DNA of 64,000 bases from the NCBI GenBank assembly GCA_945919795.1, contig CAMEJJ010000019.1, positions 1-64,000 of the forward strand. The letters are read 5' to 3'. Shown in pieces: positions 8,483 to 17,449 of the stretch. The position numbers were made by a program, and so were the translations under genes. The notes under the pieces were generated by a model. It worked only from the letters and a program-made list of their open reading frames with translations. It made no database searches and had not been told where the DNA came from. The DNA is from an uncultured Lachnospiraceae bacterium. Lineage in GTDB: Bacteria; Bacillota; Clostridia; Lachnospirales; Lachnospiraceae. How positions within the stretch are numbered: position 1 is the first letter of the stretch; each line of letters starts with the position of its first letter.

Positions 8483-9190
8483 CTACTCCTCCTTAACATT
8501 TCCATAACGACGATCTCTTGCATTATAGACTGCAATCGCTTTTTCCAATTCTTCTTTTGAAAAAGCAGGCCACGGTACATCCGTAAAATAGAATTCCGTA
8601 TATGCAAGCTGCCATAGCAGGAAATTGGATATACGTTCTTCGCCACTGGTTCGAATCATAAGATCCGGTTCCGGAATGTCTTTGGTATCCAAATAAGTTG
8701 AAAACAATTCTTCCGTCATATCCTGCGGATTAATCACACCGTTTTTTGTATCCAGCATAATTTTTTTAACTGCACGGATTATTTCGTCACGGCTTCCATA
8801 ATTAAGCGCAATTTGAAAATGTAGACCATCATTGTTTACGGTTGCTTTTTCTAATTCATCAATCCGATTGCGGATGTCCTCATCCAATCCACTCTTGTCG
8901 CCGATGACACGCACACACATCCGATTCTTTTCAGCCGTTTTCAGACAGGTCTTCATATAATTACGCAAAAGTTTCATCAATGCATCGACTTCTTCTTTGG
9001 GACGATTCCAGTTTTCGGTAGAAAAAGCATAGACAGTCAAATACTGTATTCCCATTTTATATGCTTCTTCGCATATAATCTCTACATTTTTACTGCCCTG
9101 TGCATGCCCATAATTTCTGGGCATTCCTTTGCTTTTCGCCCATCTTCCGTTTCCGTCTAATATAATTGCAACATGATTCGGTACATTCAT
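8483..9190 (-). CDS. uppS: Undecaprenyl diphosphate synthase
   Basis: A cis-prenyltransferase that builds the C55 lipid carrier for peptidoglycan and teichoic acids. The substrate motif ILDGNGRWAKSKG starts at residue 9, and the C-terminal RTSGEERISNFLLWQ with the FTDVPWP segment is conserved. The 235 aa are standard. The ribosome site is AGAGGAA. A 156-nt gap with the frr terminator separates it from frr. Confidence 0.96.
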   Translation of the reverse strand: MNVPNHVAIILDGNGRWAKSKGMPRNYGHAQGSKNVEIICEEAYKMGIQYLTVYAFSTENWNRPKEEVDALMKLLRNYMKTCLKTAEKNRMCVRVIGDKSGLDEDIRNRIDELEKATVNNDGLHFQIALNYGSRDEIIRAVKKIMLDTKNGVINPQDMTEELFSTYLDTKDIPEPDLMIRTSGEERISNFLLWQLAYTEFYFTDVPWPAFSKEELEKAIAVYNARDRRYGNVKEE

Positions 9191-9306
9191 ATTCTGATTC
9201 CTCTTCTAATATTCCAATTTTGCCAATTCTCCACTATATCAAAAAGATAGGTCACCTAAACCGTCAAAAACATCGCTCATGGGTTTCATCGGATTAGTGC
9301 CATAAC

Positions 9307-9337
9307 ACAAAAGAAGGGGCAGAATGCCCCCTTTTTT
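9307..9337 (-). terminator. Terminator after frr
   Basis: The RNA arms GGGGCA and TGCCCC close on a 3-nt loop and are followed by TTCTTTTG. The A-run on the other side makes it look bidirectional. uppS, cdsA, dxr and rseP may therefore depend on read-through or a promoter in 9191-9300 that I could not place. Confidence 0.6.
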
Positions 9338-9346
9338 ATGATCTGA

Positions 9347-9898
9347 TTATACTGTCAGAATTTCTTTTGACTTTTCTTCCACCATTTGGTCAATGGTTTT
9401 AATATATTTGTCTGTTAATTTCTGCAGTTCATCGGCAAGCTGTTTTGCTTCATCTTCAGATATTTCGCCTTTTCCAAGCTTTTTAAAGGCATCATTACCG
9501 TCACGACGGGCATTTCTTACCACAACTTTATTCTCTTCACCTTTTTTCTTAATATCTTTCACTAAATCTTTACGACGCTCTTCTGTCAATTCCGGAAAAA
9601 CGATACGAACAACATTTCCGTCATTGGAAGGGGTAATGCCTACATCAGACATCATAATGGCTTTTTCGATTTCTTTAATTAAACTCTTTTCCCAAGGCGC
9701 AATCTGAATCATTCTCGGTTCAGGAACGCTGATATTACCTACGCTCTGAATCGGTGTAGGCGTTCCGTAATAATCTACTTTTATTTTGTCAAGTACATGA
9801 GGATTGGCTCTTCCGGCACGAATTGAAGCAAAATCCGAAGCCAGAAAATCAATCGCTTTCTGCATTTTTTCATCATAAACTTTTAATCTTTCATCCAT
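9347..9898 (-). CDS. frr: Ribosome recycling factor
   Basis: RRF splits post-termination ribosomes together with EF-G. The 183-aa protein has the family start with ASIRAGRANPHVLDKI and the conserved RIVFPELTEERRKDLVK segment. AGGAGG lies 7-9 nt before the ATG. It follows pyrH by 13 nt, the usual pair. Confidence 0.96.
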   Translation of the reverse strand: MDERLKVYDEKMQKAIDFLASDFASIRAGRANPHVLDKIKVDYYGTPTPIQSVGNISVPEPRMIQIAPWEKSLIKEIEKAIMMSDVGITPSNDGNVVRIVFPELTEERRKDLVKDIKKKGEENKVVVRNARRDGNDAFKKLGKGEISEDEAKQLADELQKLTDKYIKTIDQMVEEKSKEILTV

Positions 9899-9911
9899 TT
9901 TTATTATCCTC

Positions 9912-10607
9912 CTAAACCGTCACTTTCGTGCCGTTAAATTTTCCTTTCACGGTATTCACAATACTGTTTTCCTCATTCAGACTAAAAACCCACATAGGCA
10001 TTTTATTATCTCTTGCCATAATGGAAGCGGTCATATCGACAACCTGAAGATTTTTCTCAACTACCTCGTCAATAGATAGTTCATCATATTTTTTAGCCTG
10101 TGGATTAACCTTGGGATCCGAATCATATACACCGTCAATTGCCTTTGCTAACAAGACAACTTCAGCCTCTACTTCAATAGCCCGCAATAAAACTCCTGTG
10201 TCTGTCGAAAAATAAGGATGTCCTGTTCCTCCTGCAAAGAACACTACTTTTCCCTGCTTAAAATATTTATTTGCCCGGTCTTTGGAAAACAGCTTTGTAA
10301 ACGATCCACACGAAAAAGGGGTCAATATTTCTGTTTCCATTCCAACAGATCGGAATATTTCGGATACATAAATACAATTCATAACCGTCGCGAGCATACC
10401 AATCTGATCTGCCTTTGTGCGGTCAATATTTTCACTCGTACGGCCTCTCCAGAAGTTTCCTCCGCCGATAACAATTCCGACTTCAATGTTATCATCCACC
10501 AGTTGCTTTACCTGTTTTGCAACTCCTCTTACCGTTTCTTCATCAAAACCGGTCTTTTTCTCACCTGCCAGTGCTTCCCCACTGAGCTTTAACATAATTC
10601 TTTTCAT
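9912..10607 (-). CDS. pyrH: UMP kinase
   Basis: It phosphorylates UMP to UDP in pyrimidine nucleotide synthesis and belongs to the amino-acid-kinase fold, unlike eukaryotic UMP kinases. The N-terminal LKLSGEAL, the GIVIGGGNFWRG glycine loop and the C-terminal DNKMPMWVFSL are intact in 231 aa. In most Firmicutes it directly follows tsf; here the upstream gene is a bactofilin. Confidence 0.96.
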   Translation of the reverse strand: MKRIMLKLSGEALAGEKKTGFDEETVRGVAKQVKQLVDDNIEVGIVIGGGNFWRGRTSENIDRTKADQIGMLATVMNCIYVSEIFRSVGMETEILTPFSCGSFTKLFSKDRANKYFKQGKVVFFAGGTGHPYFSTDTGVLLRAIEVEAEVVLLAKAIDGVYDSDPKVNPQAKKYDELSIDEVVEKNLQVVDMTASIMARDNKMPMWVFSLNEENSIVNTVKGKFNGTKVTV

Positions 10608-10677
10608 ATGTCTTACCTTCTTCTAACTGAAAATATATTACAAAAAATCAAAATGATGTAAGTATCAAAAGTATCAT

Positions 10678-12018
10678 TTATTTCATATCCTTAAAGAATG
10701 ATGCAGGACTGACATCCGCATAGCATTGTGAGCACAAACCTTCAATCACCGCACCGTTATTCATCTGTACGGATTTTGATTTGATATTACCCATAACAAT
10801 CGCACTGGAATCAAGAACGACCGGTCCATGAACATCGATATCACCTTTTACGGCTCCGGCAATAACAGCGCTTGTTGCAAAGATATTACCGATAATAACC
10901 GAATTAATTCCAACCTTTACTGTGCCTGTTGCATGAATTTCACCTGTAATGTGGGCTGCATCTGCAAATACTTCTGCCGCATTGGAATTTCCTTCAATTT
11001 CTCCCGATACATTTAATTTTCCTAAAACTTCAATATTACCTTTGATACTGCCAAGAACATCAAGGGAACCCTGACTGGAAATATCACCATTCACTTTCAT
11101 TCCCTTTGTTACAATTGCCGTCTCGTCCAAAACATCCTGACTCATAACTGATTCTACCCTTTCACTTACCACTTCGTCTACGGCTTTTTCCAATTCATTC
11201 TTCATTGCTTTATCTTTTCCGGTATCTTCTTTCATAATTTCCTCATATACTTCTTTTTCAAAGGAATTATCATTACGAATCAACATTTCCTTTACCTCCG
11301 GTTCTTCTTCTGGTACTGTTTCTACTGCTTCTTGTATATCTTCCGGTTTTACAGGCCCTTCAGGTTCTTCCATGGTCACTGCTGTCTCCGGCTCTGTGAT
11401 TTCTTCCGCAACAAATACTTCCTCCTGCATTACCGGCTCTTCGGTTTCTTCCGTAACCACTTCTTCTGGCTCTGCGGCTTCTTCCACAACTACTTCTTCT
11501 TCTGGCTCTGCGGCTTCTTCCACAACTACTTCTTCTTCTGGCTCTGCGGCTTCTTCCAAAACTACTTCTTCCTCTGGCTCTGCGACTTCTTCCGCAACAA
11601 ATTCTTCCTCCGGCATTACCGGCTCTTCGGTTTCTTCCACAACCACTTCTGTCGGTTCTTCGAGTTCCTGCATAATGTCATCATTTGAAGGTATCTCGTC
11701 TTCTATCATATCAGATACTTCTTTCGATACAGATTGTTCAACTGCAGCCACCAGTTGTTCGACTGTTAACGTTTCTGTCTCTTTAGGCTCTTGGGGGTGA
11801 AGCGCTGCATCAATCAGTTCTCTTGCAAATGCATCTGCATCCGAAACATTTTCTTCCACTGTATCAAGTATCGCTTTATCGCCTTTATCTGAATCTTTCT
11901 TTTTTAAATTTGTCTTTTTTTCTTCCGGATCTGCAATTTCTTCATCCATGTCATCATTTGGGAGCAATTCATTCATTGCCAACGATAAATCTTCTTTTAA
12001 ATCCTGAAAAAAACCCAT
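10678..12018 (-). CDS. Bactofilin with long acidic repeat region
   Basis: Bactofilins are beta-helical cytoskeletal polymers that scaffold local envelope synthesis. The polymer domain (DUF583, about residues 305-440) shows short hydrophobic turns such as MKVNGDISSQGSLDVLGSI. The preceding 300 residues are Glu/Val/Pro-rich and largely disordered, with 12-residue repeats of the EEVVVEEAAEPE type; this is much longer than simple bactofilins. AGGAGG precedes the ATG. It lies 19 nt after a polysaccharide deacetylase, so the pair may act together on the cell wall. Confidence 0.85.
   Translation of the reverse strand: MGFFQDLKEDLSLAMNELLPNDDMDEEIADPEEKKTNLKKKDSDKGDKAILDTVEENVSDADAFARELIDAALHPQEPKETETLTVEQLVAAVEQSVSKEVSDMIEDEIPSNDDIMQELEEPTEVVVEETEEPVMPEEEFVAEEVAEPEEEVVLEEAAEPEEEVVVEEAAEPEEEVVVEEAAEPEEVVTEETEEPVMQEEVFVAEEITEPETAVTMEEPEGPVKPEDIQEAVETVPEEEPEVKEMLIRNDNSFEKEVYEEIMKEDTGKDKAMKNELEKAVDEVVSERVESVMSQDVLDETAIVTKGMKVNGDISSQGSLDVLGSIKGNIEVLGKLNVSGEIEGNSNAAEVFADAAHITGEIHATGTVKVGINSVIIGNIFATSAVIAGAVKGDIDVHGPVVLDSSAIVMGNIKSKSVQMNNGAVIEGLCSQCYADVSPASFFKDMK
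11465..11600 (-). repeat. 36-bp tandem repeat in the bactofilin gene
   Basis: Copies of a 36-bp unit start near 11465, 11501, 11537 and 11573. The middle ones are nearly identical, and the unit encodes EPEEEVVVEEAA. Flanking sequence holds more diverged copies. Confidence 0.85.
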
Positions 12019-12037
12019 CGCTCTTCCTCCTTAGTCT

Positions 12038-13036
12038 TTACAATGAAATATGCAAAATTACAGGAGTATTCTCTGTAATTTTATCTATGATAATTTCATC
12101 ATTTTCTGTCAGTTCTTTTAAAATCATATCCAGCGCCTCTACGGTACTATCCTTATCCGCACCATCGTGTAACAATACCACTGCCGTCTGAAAACGATCA
12201 ATCCCTTTTAATACATTATCCGTAATTGCACTGGCAGAAAGCTTTTGTCCGCTTGCATCACCACCGGATATATTCCAATCAAAGCACTCAATATTTTTCT
12301 CATTCAAAGAACGAACAAGTTCTACCATGCTAATTTTGCTTACTGTATTACTGCTTCCTCCCGGCAGACGACAAATTTGCGGCCTTACTCCTGTTGTATC
12401 ATAAATATAGTCGGATAATTTATTGAAATCTTCAAAAAATGCTTCCTCCGAATCATAAATGCTTGAATACTTATGACTATAAGAATGAATACCAATACTG
12501 TGACCATCTTCTACAATCCGTTTTAATAATTCCTGTCCATGTTCGGAAGTATTACCAACAACAAAGAACGTTGCTTGTACATCATATTTTTTTAAAATGT
12601 CCAGTATTTCCTCAGTATTATCACTTGGACCGTCGTCAAAAGTCAAATACACCCGTTTCTTTCCGTCCGCAGTCTCTGCGTCCTGACTGGAATTTGCATT
12701 TTCATTTCCGGTACTGGTTAGTGTTGTACTACTATTTATAATCGAACCTTCTCCATCAAAAGTCTGCGTTGCAGGCTGCATATTGTTTTGATTTTCCACT
12801 AACACAGAATCTTCCACTTCAGATGAATATCGTTCAAGTTCCATCTGCATTTCTTCCACCTGCGCTTTGGAATTGTTTAAATCCTTTTTTACAATATGCA
12901 AACGAATTCCTAAAAAGATACAAAGCATAACCGGAATAACAATTGCAGCAATTACGGTTCCTACAATGATCTTTTTTAACCGTTTTATTCTTTTACGCCG
13001 ATTTTCGGGCAAGCGTTCTATTTCCTGCTTTGCCAT
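12038..13036 (-). CDS. Membrane-anchored polysaccharide deacetylase, YlxY-like
   Basis: A NodB-fold carbohydrate esterase family 4 protein, likely removing acetyl groups from peptidoglycan or a related glycan outside the cell. One membrane helix (about residues 24-45) is followed by a short coiled coil and linker, then the NodB domain from about residue 128. TFDDGPS, HSYSHK with the metal histidines, and RLPGG are visible. B. subtilis keeps a predicted deacetylase gene, ylxY, right after pnpA, the same position as here. The substrate is not determined. Confidence 0.88.
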   Translation of the reverse strand: MAKQEIERLPENRRKRIKRLKKIIVGTVIAAIVIPVMLCIFLGIRLHIVKKDLNNSKAQVEEMQMELERYSSEVEDSVLVENQNNMQPATQTFDGEGSIINSSTTLTSTGNENANSSQDAETADGKKRVYLTFDDGPSDNTEEILDILKKYDVQATFFVVGNTSEHGQELLKRIVEDGHSIGIHSYSHKYSSIYDSEEAFFEDFNKLSDYIYDTTGVRPQICRLPGGSSNTVSKISMVELVRSLNEKNIECFDWNISGGDASGQKLSASAITDNVLKGIDRFQTAVVLLHDGADKDSTVEALDMILKELTENDEIIIDKITENTPVILHISL

Positions 13037-13069
13037 TCATTCTCCCCGCTTCCATACGCACTACGGTTT

Positions 13070-13098
13070 ATTTTATCACATCTTTTCTTTTATGACAA
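13070..13098 (-). promoter_or_regulatory. Putative sigma-A promoter of the deacetylase-bactofilin operon
   Basis: TTGTCA and TAAAAT are separated by 17 nt on the minus strand, about 35 nt before the deacetylase start and just after the pnp terminator. Confidence 0.6.
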
Positions 13099-13142
13099 AT
13101 TAGAATTGCCTTACTTTTAAAGAAAAAAAGCCAAAAATAATA

Positions 13143-13187
13143 AAAAAAAGACATCCGGATAATAAACTCCAAATGTCTTTTTTATTA
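13143..13187 (-). terminator. Terminator after pnp
   Basis: The arms AAAAAAGACAT and ATGTCTTTTTTT enclose a short second stem, with U-rich sequence on both sides, so it could work in both directions. Confidence 0.75.
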
Positions 13188-13206
13188 AAATCACCAAAAA
13201 TCAGTT

Positions 13207-15300
13207 TTATGACTGAGGAACATCCTTCATTGAGAAACTGATTCGACCCATTTTGTCTTTACCTAAGCATACAACGGTAACGGTATCACCCAATGTCAAA
13301 ACGTCTTCCACATGGTTGATACGCTCTTTTGCAATCTTAGAAATGTGAACCATACCTTCCTTGCCGGGTGCAAACTCAATAAATGCTCCAAACTCTTTGA
13401 TACTTACAACTTTTCCTTTAAAGATCTGACCTTCTTCAAAATCAGTTGTGATAATCTGAATCATCTCAATTGCTTTGTCCATCATAGCCTGATCCGTGCC
13501 GCATACACTTACCGCACCGTCATCTGTGATATCAATCTTAACACCGGTCTGATCAATAATAGCATTGATTGTCTTACCGCGCTGGCCGACAACATCACCA
13601 ATCTTTTCAGGATCAATCTTTGTCTGAACAATCTTGGGTGCATATTTGCCCACGGTTTCACGAGGAGCTGCAATAGCAGGTTTCATACAAGTATCCATGA
13701 TAAATTCTCTTGCTTCACGGCATCTTGCAATTGCGCCTTCTACGATTGGTCTGGTTAATCCATGGATTTTGATATCCATCTGAATGGCTGTAATACCTTC
13801 GGTTGTACCGGTAACCTTAAAGTCCATATCACCAAAGAAATCTTCCAATCCCTGAATATCTGTCAACAATACAAAATCATCATCTGTATCACCGGTTACA
13901 AGACCACAGGAAATACCTGCAACCATCTTTTTAATCGGAACACCGGCAGCCATCAAAGACATACAAGATGCGCAAGTAGATGCCATGGATGTGGAACCGT
14001 TTGATTCGAATGTTTCAGATACCGTACGGATTGCATAAGGAAATTCTTCTTCACTGGGCAAAACAGGAAGTAAAGCTCTTTCTGCCAAAGCACCATGTCC
14101 GATTTCACGACGTCCGGGACCACGACTTACTTTTGTTTCTCCAACAGAATATGCCGGAAAATTGTAATGATGTAAATATCGTTTTGTAGTAATATTATCA
14201 TCCAGTCCGTCTACTTTTTGTGCTTCAGACAAAGGGGCAAGAGTTGTCACATTACAGATCTGTGTCTGACCACGTGTAAACATGGCAGAACCATGAACAC
14301 GGGGAATAATATCAACTTCTGCAGCTAAAGGACGAATCTGATTTAACTGTCTGCCATCCGGACGTTTGTGATCTTTTAAAATCATCTTACGAACAGTCTT
14401 TTTCTGGTACTGGTAAATTGCCTCTCCCAAAATAGCAAGCCATTCTTCTTTATCTGCAAATGCCTCTTCCAATTTGGCCGTAATATTGCGGATATTTTCT
14501 TCGCGCACCTGCTTTTCATCTGTAAATACAGCTTCTTCCATCTCTGCAGGAGGAACGATTTCTTTGATTGCTGTAAACAATTCTTCCGGAATTGCACAAC
14601 TTTCATAGCTGTGTTTCGGTTTTCCAACCTCTGCAACAATTTTATTGATGAACTCAATAATTGTCTGGTTCACTTCATGCGCTTTGTAAATCGCATCAAT
14701 CATTTTTGCTTCAGGAATTTCATTACATCCTGCTTCGATCATAATTACTTTTTCTGCTGTAGATGCAACTGTCAGTCTCATCTGACCTTTGTCCCATACT
14801 TCCTGGCTCGGGTTAATGATGAATTCATCATCCACCATACCAACCTGTGTCATAGCACAAGGACCGTCAAACGGGATGTCTGAAATGCAGGTTGCAATGG
14901 ATGTACCAAGCATAGCAACAAGTTCCGGTCTGCACTCAGGATCAACGCTCATTACCATGTTATTTAATGTAACATCATTTCTGTAATCCTTGGGGAATAA
15001 CGGACGCATAGGTCTGTCGATCACACGGCTTGTTAAAACTGCATTTTCACTTGCCTTTCCTTCACGTTTGTTAAATCCACCGGGGATTTTTCCTACGGAG
15101 TAAAATTTCTCTTCATACTCAACAGAGCAGGGGAAGAAATCAATTCCATCACGTGGTTTCTCACTTGCTGTTGCGGTAGACAACACTGTTGTCTCTCCAT
15201 AGTGCATAAATGCACATCCGTTTGCCTGCTTACCAACTCTTCCGATATCAACGGACAAAGTACGTCCTGCAAGCTCCATACTGAATGTTTTGTAACTCAT
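13207..15300 (-). CDS. pnp: Polyribonucleotide nucleotidyltransferase
   Basis: PNPase degrades RNA 3 prime to 5 prime using phosphate and is a main exoribonuclease of Firmicutes. Two RNase PH-like halves, a KH domain (about 555-615) and an S1 domain (about 620-690, FKGKVVSIKEFGAFIEF) are visible. The ORF track start at 15372 adds 24 unlikely residues; the ATG at 15300 has AAAAGGAG 8 nt upstream and gives MSYKTFSMELAGR (697 aa, against about 705 in B. subtilis). It follows rpsO, the usual pairing, but an rpsO terminator lies between. Confidence 0.95.
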   Translation of the reverse strand: MSYKTFSMELAGRTLSVDIGRVGKQANGCAFMHYGETTVLSTATASEKPRDGIDFFPCSVEYEEKFYSVGKIPGGFNKREGKASENAVLTSRVIDRPMRPLFPKDYRNDVTLNNMVMSVDPECRPELVAMLGTSIATCISDIPFDGPCAMTQVGMVDDEFIINPSQEVWDKGQMRLTVASTAEKVIMIEAGCNEIPEAKMIDAIYKAHEVNQTIIEFINKIVAEVGKPKHSYESCAIPEELFTAIKEIVPPAEMEEAVFTDEKQVREENIRNITAKLEEAFADKEEWLAILGEAIYQYQKKTVRKMILKDHKRPDGRQLNQIRPLAAEVDIIPRVHGSAMFTRGQTQICNVTTLAPLSEAQKVDGLDDNITTKRYLHHYNFPAYSVGETKVSRGPGRREIGHGALAERALLPVLPSEEEFPYAIRTVSETFESNGSTSMASTCASCMSLMAAGVPIKKMVAGISCGLVTGDTDDDFVLLTDIQGLEDFFGDMDFKVTGTTEGITAIQMDIKIHGLTRPIVEGAIARCREAREFIMDTCMKPAIAAPRETVGKYAPKIVQTKIDPEKIGDVVGQRGKTINAIIDQTGVKIDITDDGAVSVCGTDQAMMDKAIEMIQIITTDFEEGQIFKGKVVSIKEFGAFIEFAPGKEGMVHISKIAKERINHVEDVLTLGDTVTVVCLGKDKMGRISFSMKDVPQS

Positions 15301-15363
15301 TCTGTTTTCTCCTTTTCTGATTTTTATAATCAGGCAGAAGATGCCGAAACTACTGACCGAAAG

Positions 15364-15393
15364 ATTATACATCTTATTTGTGTTTCGTATCGA
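15364..15393 (-). promoter_or_regulatory. Possible promoter of pnp
   Basis: A good TATAAT preceded by a weak -35 (CGATAC at 17 nt, or TCGATA at 18 nt) lies about 65 nt before the pnp start, after the rpsO terminator. A CTGAT/ATCAG hairpin sits just before the ribosome site. Confidence 0.35.
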
Positions 15394-15458
15394 TCTTTCT
15401 TTTAATCATATTTTTTAATCTTCCCGTCAGTGGTCTCGGAATGAACCTTCCGCCTGTT

Positions 15459-15498
15459 AATAAACATACAAAGGACGGATACTGAAAATATCCGTCCC
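15459..15498 (-). terminator. Terminator after rpsO
   Basis: A perfect GGACGGATA/TATCCGTCC stem with a 7-nt loop, followed by a weak U tract TTTGTATGTTTATT. Some read-through into pnp is likely. Confidence 0.65.
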
Positions 15499-15518
15499 CG
15501 ATATGATTATTATTTGAA

Positions 15519-15794
15519 TTACTGAATCGAATCTCTTAATCCGAGTTTTTCAATCAATGCACGATATCTGTTGATATCTGTTTTCTTTAAGTAAGATAAA
15601 AGACCACGTCTCTGACCTACCATTTTTAACATACCGCGTCTTGAATGATGATCCTTCGGATGTGTTTTTAAGTGATCGGTTAATTCTTTGATACGAGCTG
15701 ATAATACAGCTACCTGAACTTCCGGTGAACCTGTATCGCCGGGTGTTCTTGCATATTCGTTGATAATTGCCTGTTTCTTTTCTTTAGAAATCAT
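15519..15794 (-). CDS. rpsO: 30S ribosomal protein S15
   Basis: S15 binds 16S rRNA helices 20-22 and nucleates the central domain of the small subunit. The 91-aa sequence has [15 protein letters not shown] and the family signature [24 protein letters not shown] lies 8 nt before the ATG. Its own promoter and a folded leader lie upstream. Confidence 0.97.
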   Translation of the reverse strand: MISKEKKQAIINEYARTPGDTGSPEVQVAVLSARIKELTDHLKTHPKDHHSRRGMLKMVGQRRGLLSYLKKTDINRYRALIEKLGLRDSIQ

Positions 15795-15821
15795 TTCTAA
15801 ATCCTCCTGTTCTTTTCATAT

Positions 15822-15870
15822 GGCCAATCTAAGTATCGGGTCTAGGCATTCCCGAAACCGGGTATCGGCT
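15822..15870 (-). ncRNA. Putative S15-responsive leader RNA of rpsO
   Basis: In the transcript, CGGG can pair with an upstream CCCG (giving a CCCG-GTTT-CGGG hairpin) or with a downstream CCCG, and GCC/GGC can close the whole segment. Mutually exclusive hairpins of this kind are typical of S15 autoregulation, though the known S15 leaders differ between phyla. The fold was drawn by eye. Confidence 0.4.
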
Positions 15871-15888
15871 AAAATTCATACAAAACGT

Positions 15889-15917
15889 ATTTTACCATGG
15901 TTTACAGAACTTGTAAA
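15889..15917 (-). promoter_or_regulatory. Sigma-A promoter of rpsO
   Basis: TTTACA and TAAAAT are separated by 17 nt, with TGG before the -10 (extended -10). The start site would be near 15882, leaving a leader of about 88 nt. Confidence 0.7.
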
Positions 15918-16043
15918 GTCTATATTTGTCATTTCGTAACTGTCCACATTTACCATGTTGCAACTGTTGCATTTACAACCATCATACATTTTATAACATC
16001 AAATATAATTTCATCATATCCATTGACTATTTTGGTTAATTGT

Positions 16044-17237
16044 TTATTGTTTTGTATATGAAGTATTTCCGGCAGCATAAATGTTATATGCCGCAACATG
16101 ATCATAGATTGCTCTCCAGCTACTATGCGCATCCGCCGTCACACAAATAAACTCGGTCCCATCATTTCTTTCATAACAGCTGGCCGCACAATTACCTGAC
16201 TGAACCACATATCCTGTCTTGGCACCAAGAATTGTGCCGCCCATTTCCTTATCTTCAATTCTACGCATGAACCAATTGGAAACGGTAATCCCTTCCGGAT
16301 GTTGCTCTGTCATGGAAGTGGTATAGGAACGTGTATTTAAAACCTGTCTGCATAAATCATTTTCCATAGCCGCTTCTAGCATAACTGCCATATCATAAAT
16401 GGAACAATAATGATTTTCATCATACAATCCGACACAATTGGTAAAATGTGCACTGTCAGCGAGTCCAAGTTCCTCTATTTTCTGATTCATCATATCAACA
16501 AAAACTTCCTGAGATCCTGCAACATAGGTAGCCAATCCCACTGCCGCATCTCCACCTGAAGGCAGAATGGTTCCATATAAAAGATCCTTTACCGTAACAA
16601 CTTCTCCATCCAGAAATCCGACGCTACTACAATCATTCACATAGGCATAATCCGTAATATCCAAGGTCATGGTAAAGGTATCATCCAGATTGGTCACATG
16701 TTCGCTGGCAACCAACAATGTTAAAATCTTTGTCATGGATGCCGGATTAATCCGCTCATATGCATTTTTTTGTGCAACAACCTCTTTCTTGGATAAATCT
16801 ACCATCAACGCATACGTACTGGTCACCTCCGGACTGTTTAATCCGGTTGCCGCATCCGTCTTGAACTGATATGCCTCGCTGTTTACCGTACTATTTGAAT
16901 CAACTGCTATCGGTTCTACACCATCTGCCATCTGATTCAATTGGGAAACATCCGATAATTCTCCGGTTTCATCTACGTTTCTTGTATTTCCGATATTCGC
17001 ATCCACCATCGTTGCCGCATCCGCACGTCCGCCATCCTCTGCTTTGTCATCCGGTTTGTGCAATGCCGATATTCCGCCAATGCAAAGCAATACAAAAATC
17101 AGAATTCCGATTGCAAAGAGTATTCGTTTCTGCCGTTCTTTCTTTCTACGCATGGCCACTCTCTTTTTTCTCATTTCCATACGCTTAAGCTGTTCGGGTG
17201 TATAATGATAATCTCTGTTTTCTCTACTCACTCTCAT
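16044..17237 (-). CDS. Serine-type D-Ala-D-Ala carboxypeptidase (DacA/DacF-like)
   Basis: A low-molecular-weight penicillin-binding protein that trims the terminal D-Ala from peptidoglycan stems. A basic N-terminus and one membrane helix (about 40-58) anchor it outside, followed by a low-complexity linker and the catalytic domain from about 135. The SxxK motif is SMTK and the KTG motif is KTGYV. The SxN motif position reads PSGGDAA, with Gly where Asn is usual. The ATG has a ribosome site only 2 nt away; a GTG two codons later (17231) is better spaced and may be the true start. Confidence 0.87.
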   Translation of the reverse strand: MRVSRENRDYHYTPEQLKRMEMRKKRVAMRRKKERQKRILFAIGILIFVLLCIGGISALHKPDDKAEDGGRADAATMVDANIGNTRNVDETGELSDVSQLNQMADGVEPIAVDSNSTVNSEAYQFKTDAATGLNSPEVTSTYALMVDLSKKEVVAQKNAYERINPASMTKILTLLVASEHVTNLDDTFTMTLDITDYAYVNDCSSVGFLDGEVVTVKDLLYGTILPSGGDAAVGLATYVAGSQEVFVDMMNQKIEELGLADSAHFTNCVGLYDENHYCSIYDMAVMLEAAMENDLCRQVLNTRSYTTSMTEQHPEGITVSNWFMRRIEDKEMGGTILGAKTGYVVQSGNCAASCYERNDGTEFICVTADAHSSWRAIYDHVAAYNIYAAGNTSYTKQ

Positions 17238-17392
17238 TTCCTTCTTTACAACAATTGTTTCCTATATCACATCATTCATACAAATAAAAATGCCAACGCA
17301 TCCTGTATTTCATTCAAAATCATGTTATCAGTATAACAACATAACCGATTAATGGGAATAGTTTTTCATCATCCATTTCCCGAATTATACCA

Positions 17393-17428
17393 TAAAAAAC
17401 GCTTAGGAATCGTTCTCCTAAGCGTTTT
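17393..17428 (-). terminator. Terminator after the NlpC/P60 gene
   Basis: A 13-bp stem (AAAACGCTTAGGA with TCCTAAGCGTTTT) is followed by TTATGG on the minus strand, with U residues continuing from the stem. Confidence 0.85.
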
Positions 17429-17449
17429 ATCTTGTAATCGTTTAAATCA

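Noticed and set aside
9245-9260. 11-nt palindrome TAGGTGACCTA before uppS
   Set aside because: No known regulator site recognised and no promoter could be placed next to it.
11465-11600. CRISPR-like spacing of 36-bp repeats
   Set aside because: The repeats are directly tandem without spacers and are in frame inside the bactofilin gene.
15950-16132. 60-aa minus-strand ORF after the carboxypeptidase
   Set aside because: It overlaps the carboxypeptidase end in another frame and has no recognisable domain.
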